Source of the DNA: Leptolyngbya sp. KIOST-1
GTDB taxonomy: Bacteria > Cyanobacteriota > Cyanobacteriia > Phormidesmidales > Phormidesmidaceae
Assembly: GCF_000763385.1 (NCBI RefSeq)
Contig: NZ_JQFA01000004.1
Location: 992,001 to 1,056,000, forward strand
Length of the DNA: 64,000 nt
Direction: 5' to 3'
The notes beneath the pieces were generated by a model. The model had not been told where the DNA came from. It made no database searches and saw only the letters and a program-made list of their open reading frames with translations. This document shows, in pieces, positions 60,348 through 64,000 of this stretch; position 1 is the stretch's first letter; every line of letters starts with the position of its first letter. A program made the position numbers and the translations under genes.

Positions 60348-60833
60348 ATGGACTGGTTGCAATTCAGTTTTGAACAACTTTTGATCAATGGGTTCAAGGT
60401 GATTTTGGCCTTCCTGCTGGCACTGCCCATTGCCCTGGAGCGGGAAAAATCTACCCGCATCATGGGCCTGCGCACGTTTCCCCTGGTGGCCGTGGCCAGC
60501 TGCGGCTATGTGCTAACAGCTATTGGTTTTATCGGCCCTGGGGGGGAAGATTCAAAAGCCCGAATACTGCAAGGTCTAATGGGCGGGCTCGGCTTTATTG
60601 GCGGTGGAGCCATTTTGAAGGAAGGGGTGAATGTGCGCGGGACCGCTACTGCGGCCAGCGTATGGTCCACTGGAGCACTGGGGGCTGCTGTGGCCTATGC
60701 CCAGTACGAAGTGGCTCTTCTAATTACCGCCGTCAACTATCTTACCCTGCGCTTTTTGACTCCGATCGAAGAACAGATGGGTAAGTCTGACCGTCCGCCC
60801 TCTGCTCGTTCATCCCAGGATGAGGAGCCGTAG
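60348..60833 (+). CDS. MgtC/SapB family membrane protein
   Basis: 161 residues from ATG 60348 (MDWLQFSFEQLLINGFKV); the reading from 60261 overlaps the previous gene. Four or five membrane segments and the MgtC signature: LPIALEREKSTRIMGLRTFPLVA, then GLMGGLGFIGGGAIL and G-T-A-T-A-A-S-V-W-S-T-G-A-L-G-A. Short form without the C-terminal ACT-like domain of Salmonella MgtC. Linked to Mg2+ limitation and ATP synthase control in pathogens; in cyanobacteria the role is open. Followed 37 nt later by the Nramp-like gene. Confidence 0.9.
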   Translation: MDWLQFSFEQLLINGFKVILAFLLALPIALEREKSTRIMGLRTFPLVAVASCGYVLTAIGFIGPGGEDSKARILQGLMGGLGFIGGGAILKEGVNVRGTATAASVWSTGALGAAVAYAQYEVALLITAVNYLTLRFLTPIEEQMGKSDRPPSARSSQDEEP

Positions 60834-60870
60834 CCGCAGGCAGCCAAGATTCTACTCACCGACCATAGCT

Positions 60871-62316
60871 ATGACACAGACTCAAGCCCGCCCGGACGTT
60901 CGCTCTGGCACGCCCAAACCGCCCTCCGGTTGGACACAGCTGAAGTGGTATGGCCCTGGACTGATGTGGATGATTTCATCCGTCGGGTCGGGTTCGGTGC
61001 TGTTTACCCCCCGCGTCGGCTCCCGCTACGGCTACGAGTACCTGTGGGCGTTGCTGATCGTGATTCTATTTATGTGGGTGATGATCCGCGAAGTGGGGCG
61101 CTACACCGTGGTCACGGGCAAGACCATCCTCGATGGCTACCGGGACCTCCCCGGCCCCAAAAACTGGGCTATCTGGCTCATCTTTCTACCCCAGGTGGTG
61201 GCGGCGGTGGTCACTATTGCGGGCATTGCCGCCCTGGTGGGCAGTGCTCTGATGCTGGCCCTGCCAGGAAACCAGGCCGTTTACGCGGTGGCGATTATTC
61301 TTTTGTCGTCTGTTCTGGTGGTATCGGGGCGCTACAGCAAGGTGGAAAAGGCCACCTCGGTAATGGCGGGGGTGTTGATTCTGGCGGTGGGGGCGGCGGC
61401 CATCCAGGTCTTCCCCGGCGTGGGGGAGATCGCTGGCGGACTGGTGCCCGGTATTGGCGACGACTTTGACATTGAATTTTTGCTGCCCTGGCTGGGCTTC
61501 ATTCTGGCGGGGGCGGCGGGGATCATGTGGTTTTCCTACTGGGTGGCGGCCAGGGAGTACGGTGGGCCGGTGGAAGATAGCGCGGGGGCCGATCAGCCCC
61601 CGGACAATCTGGGTGACTACGACAACGACGAGGACTTTCAGCAGCGGCGGCGCGATCGCCTGCAGCGGTGGATGCGGGTGATGAGCACCACCGCCATTGT
61701 GGGAGTGGTCGGGGGCGGCCTGGTGATTGTCGCCTTTATGGTTTTGGGGGCTGAACTGCTGCAGCCGGAGGGCATTGTCCCCGAGGGCATTGCCGTGGCG
61801 GAAGACCTGACCCGGCTGCTGTCGGAGGTGTGGGGCGAGTTTGGCTACTGGCTGCTGCTGGTCAGCATTGTGATTGCCCTGGGGGGCACCATCGTCGCCA
61901 ACCAGGACGGTTGGCCCCGCACCTTTGCCGATGCGACGCTGATTCTGGCGGGCGATCGCCTCAACCCCGAGCCATCCCCAGAGGGTCACAGGGATGAACG
62001 GCTCCAATGGCGGCGCTGGTTGGGCGATCGCGACAATATGAAAAACTTCTACGTCATCGTCACCGTGACGGTGCTGCCCCTGGTTGTCTTTTTTGTGGTG
62101 CGCGACCCCGTGGACATTCTGGAGGTGGGCGGCATCGTGGCGGCGATACACACCCCGGTGATCGTGGGACTGACGCTGTATTTGAACAAAACTAAACTGC
62201 CCGAAGACCTGCAACCCGGCTGGCTGGCCACTCCGATCATGGTGCTGTCGGGGCTGTTCTTCACGGCGGTGGCGGTGCTCTATTTCATGATCGAGCGGTT
62301 TGGCATGGATCTCTAA
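60871..62316 (+). CDS. Nramp-like divalent metal transporter lacking the canonical metal motif
   Basis: 481 residues from ATG 60871 (MTQTQARPDVRSG); about 11 membrane helices. The N-terminal WYGPGLMWMISSVGSGSVLF aligns with the Nramp helix 1 region, but the conserved D-P-G-N metal motif is replaced by G-S-G-S. In the helix 6 region FSYWVAAREYGGP stands where canonical Nramps have M-P-H. A 30-residue acidic loop (D-S-A-G-A-D-Q-P, YDNDEDFQQRRRD) follows. Loss of the soft-metal Met is known from Nramp-related Mg2+ transporters. With MgtC next door, Mg2+ is a reasonable guess. Confidence 0.8.
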   Translation: MTQTQARPDVRSGTPKPPSGWTQLKWYGPGLMWMISSVGSGSVLFTPRVGSRYGYEYLWALLIVILFMWVMIREVGRYTVVTGKTILDGYRDLPGPKNWAIWLIFLPQVVAAVVTIAGIAALVGSALMLALPGNQAVYAVAIILLSSVLVVSGRYSKVEKATSVMAGVLILAVGAAAIQVFPGVGEIAGGLVPGIGDDFDIEFLLPWLGFILAGAAGIMWFSYWVAAREYGGPVEDSAGADQPPDNLGDYDNDEDFQQRRRDRLQRWMRVMSTTAIVGVVGGGLVIVAFMVLGAELLQPEGIVPEGIAVAEDLTRLLSEVWGEFGYWLLLVSIVIALGGTIVANQDGWPRTFADATLILAGDRLNPEPSPEGHRDERLQWRRWLGDRDNMKNFYVIVTVTVLPLVVFFVVRDPVDILEVGGIVAAIHTPVIVGLTLYLNKTKLPEDLQPGWLATPIMVLSGLFFTAVAVLYFMIERFGMDL

Positions 62317-62343
62317 ACGCAAATTCCATAAACGCAACTATTG

Positions 62344-64000
62344 ATGGCGAATCAAACTCAAACCCAACCGGCCCAGCGGGAGCAGAAAGAACAGCAGGAG
62401 CAGGGCCTGGTGCGCGAAATGAGCCTGTTCAATGCCCTGGCCATTGGCCTGGGCACCATGCTGGGGGCCGGAATTTTTGTGCTGTCGGGGACGGCGGCCC
62501 AGGAGGCGGGGCCAGCGGCGGCGGTATCCTTTGCGATCGCCGGGTTGATCTGCCTCCCCATTGCCATGACCGTGTCTGAACTGGTCACCGCCATGCCCCA
62601 GGAGGGGGGCAGCTACTACCTGATCTCCCGCACCCTGGGGGCGGTGGCGGCGGCGGTGGTGGGGCCGGCCAACTGGCTGGGGCTGATGTTTGCCACGGGC
62701 TTTTACCTGATTGGCTTTGCCGAATACGTGGCCGACTTTGTCGAGGTTCCCCTCCGGCTCAGCGAGCTGGGGGCGGGGCTGTTTTTCATTGGCCTCAACT
62801 ACCGGGGGGCCAAGCTGAGCGGCACCGCCCAGACCGTGATTGTGGCCATTCTGGTGCTGATCCTGGCGGGCTTTGCCGGACTGGGATTTTTCAACGTCGA
62901 CGCCGACCTGCACGACCCCTTTGCCCCCTTCGGCTGGGGCACGGCCTTTGGCGTGGTGGGCCTGATTTTTGTCTCCTTCTCTGGCTTTGAAAAGGTGTCC
63001 ACCGTCGCCGAGGAAATTCAGCAGCCCGGTCGCAACCTGCCCCGGGCGATCATTGGCTCGGTGGTGGCGGCGACCCTGATCTACGTGGCGGTGGTGTACG
63101 TGCTGACCGGGGTGCTGCCCTACGACCAGATGGATGAATTTGACACCCCGCTGCTGGCGGCCGCCGAGCAGTTCATGGGCAATCCGGGGCGAATTGTGGT
63201 CAGTGTGGGTGCCCTGCTGGCCACGGCCTCGTCGGCCAATGCCGCCATTCTGGCCTCGTCGCGGATTAACTTTGCCATGGGCCGAGACCAGATTCTGCCC
63301 CGCTGGTTTGGCCACATTCACCCCCGCCACCTCACCCCCAGCCGCTCCATTCTGGTGACGGGGGGCATTGCCCTGCTGCTGTCTTTGACTGAGCAGGCGG
63401 CCATTCTGGCGGAAATTTCCAGTGCCCTGTTCATGGTGTCCTACGCCCTGATCGTGATGGGGCTGATCGTGGTGCGCCGCGCCGCCCCCGCCTGGTATCA
63501 ACCCACCTTTCGGGTGCCGCTGTTTCCCTGGTTGCCCCTGGTGGGCGGGGGGGCGGCCATCGTCGTGATTGGCACCCTCGATCGCTTCTCCCAGCTCTCC
63601 GGGCTGGGGCTGGCCGCCGCCAGCCTGCTCTGGTACTACCTCTGGGCCCGCCGCCGCACCACCATCGAAGGAGAACTGGGCCACTGGCTCCACGACGCCC
63701 AGCCGTTGCGATCGACCCTGGGTCGCTCCGACCTCCAGGGGGAGCGTCAGTACGGCGAAATATTGCTGCCCCTGACCGAAGATCGCCCTGCCCTGGGGCT
63801 GGTCAATCTGGCCACGGCCCTGGCCCAGGGGCGGCCCGGCACCCGCCTGAGCGGACTCCAGATCGTCCCGGTGCCCTACAACCTGTCCCTGCAGGCGGGC
63901 CAGCACCAACTCCACCGCCGCCGCGATCGCCTGCAGCAGCAGCTTGACCAGACCCTGGCCCAGGTCCAGACCCCAGGGGTGGAGCTGGAAGCCCGCGTCC
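62344..64000 (+). CDS. APC-family amino acid permease with C-terminal extension (3' end missing)
   Basis: The frame is open from ATG 62344 to the right edge, 552 codons seen. Membrane part (about 25-455): FNALAIGLGTMLGAGIFVLSG, M-P-Q-E-G-G-S-Y-Y-L-I-S-R-T-L-G, SFSGFEKVSTVAEEIQQPGR, and ASSANAAILASSRINFAMGRD, all typical of APC permeases. After the last helix (WYYLWARRR) a cytoplasmic domain begins (QYGEILLPLTEDRPALGLVNLATALAQGR), which resembles a universal-stress-protein module fused to such carriers. The substrate, probably an amino acid, is unknown. It starts 27 nt after the Nramp-like gene. Confidence 0.9.
   Translation, partial: MANQTQTQPAQREQKEQQEQGLVREMSLFNALAIGLGTMLGAGIFVLSGTAAQEAGPAAAVSFAIAGLICLPIAMTVSELVTAMPQEGGSYYLISRTLGAVAAAVVGPANWLGLMFATGFYLIGFAEYVADFVEVPLRLSELGAGLFFIGLNYRGAKLSGTAQTVIVAILVLILAGFAGLGFFNVDADLHDPFAPFGWGTAFGVVGLIFVSFSGFEKVSTVAEEIQQPGRNLPRAIIGSVVAATLIYVAVVYVLTGVLPYDQMDEFDTPLLAAAEQFMGNPGRIVVSVGALLATASSANAAILASSRINFAMGRDQILPRWFGHIHPRHLTPSRSILVTGGIALLLSLTEQAAILAEISSALFMVSYALIVMGLIVVRRAAPAWYQPTFRVPLFPWLPLVGGGAAIVVIGTLDRFSQLSGLGLAAASLLWYYLWARRRTTIEGELGHWLHDAQPLRSTLGRSDLQGERQYGEILLPLTEDRPALGLVNLATALAQGRPGTRLSGLQIVPVPYNLSLQAGQHQLHRRRDRLQQQLDQTLAQVQTPGVELEARV

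Noticed and set aside
61186-62337. 383-codon open frame on the minus strand
   Set aside because: Antisense to the Nramp-like gene; His/Gln-rich composition typical of a shadow frame.
62338-63915. 525-codon open frame on the minus strand
   Set aside because: It is antisense to the APC permease, has no recognisable protein features (Gly/Gln/His-rich), and results from high GC third positions.
1-64000. CRISPR array, rRNA operon or complete insertion sequence
   Set aside because: No regularly spaced repeats, no rRNA-like sequence and no transposase gene were seen anywhere in the window.

Overview
The window is from a cyanobacterium. The octamer GCGATCGC (HIP1) is scattered through most of it. 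Marker genes agree: two RppA/RppB two-component systems, a Ycf46-type AAA+ protein, an orthologue of Anabaena sensory rhodopsin, and many families typical of the phylum (Uma2, DUF1361, DUF4168, TerB-like, DUF3105). High GC in the housekeeping genes and many interspersed repeats suggest a Leptolyngbya-like filamentous lineage; that placement is inference.

Positions 1-16.1 kb form a metal-resistance island. It holds a mini membrane-fusion protein (partial), rppAB, a remnant of a CopB-type copper ATPase, a second rppAB pair, a CzcB/CzcA efflux pair with a lipoprotein, a glutaredoxin-MauE fusion, a DUF411 and DUF3105 pair, and a tandem DUF305 (CopM-like) lipoprotein. Four promoters in this island carry the same direct repeat, TTTCA(T)-N5-TTTCA(T) with an 11-bp period, pointing toward the gene. 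This suggests one OmpR-family regulator (RppA) controls them. Two AT-rich or accessory genes (DUF4365, Uma2) sit between the two kinase pairs.

Positions 16.2-22.6 kb look plasmid-derived. There is a MobF relaxase-helicase with a protein-like ORF nested in another frame, a divergent ParM-like actin gene, a ParR-like gene, and two small genes. One of those small genes appears to be a free-standing copy of the relaxase C-terminal domain. The block ends in a rho-independent terminator and a 3' fragment of a tRNA-Ser(CGA) gene, the usual scar of integration into a tRNA. No integrase or type IV secretion genes are visible. The simplest reading is that the metal island and the mobilisation block form one integrated mobile element whose other end lies left of the window.

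Positions 22.7-64 kb read as chromosomal backbone: pyrC, an Hsp70-like protein, a Ca2+/cation antiporter, an MFS exporter, a PfkB kinase, CysQ, a PIN/RHH toxin-antitoxin pair, MscS, a dynamin-like GTPase, type 2 IPP isomerase, PyrR, an orphan response regulator, a uracil permease, IF-3 (apparently with an ATC start), a CHASE kinase, an S10 peptidase, Ycf46, sensory rhodopsin without its soluble transducer, and a ferric-reductase-like oxidoreductase. Next come a dihaem cytochrome behind a five-unit Pho-box-like array, a PhoX phosphatase, MgtC next to a non-canonical Nramp protein, and an APC permease that runs off the right edge. Five copies of one palindromic repeat, two copies of another, a MITE that supplies the pyrC stop codon, and C-rich tracts before three start codons occupy the spaces between genes.
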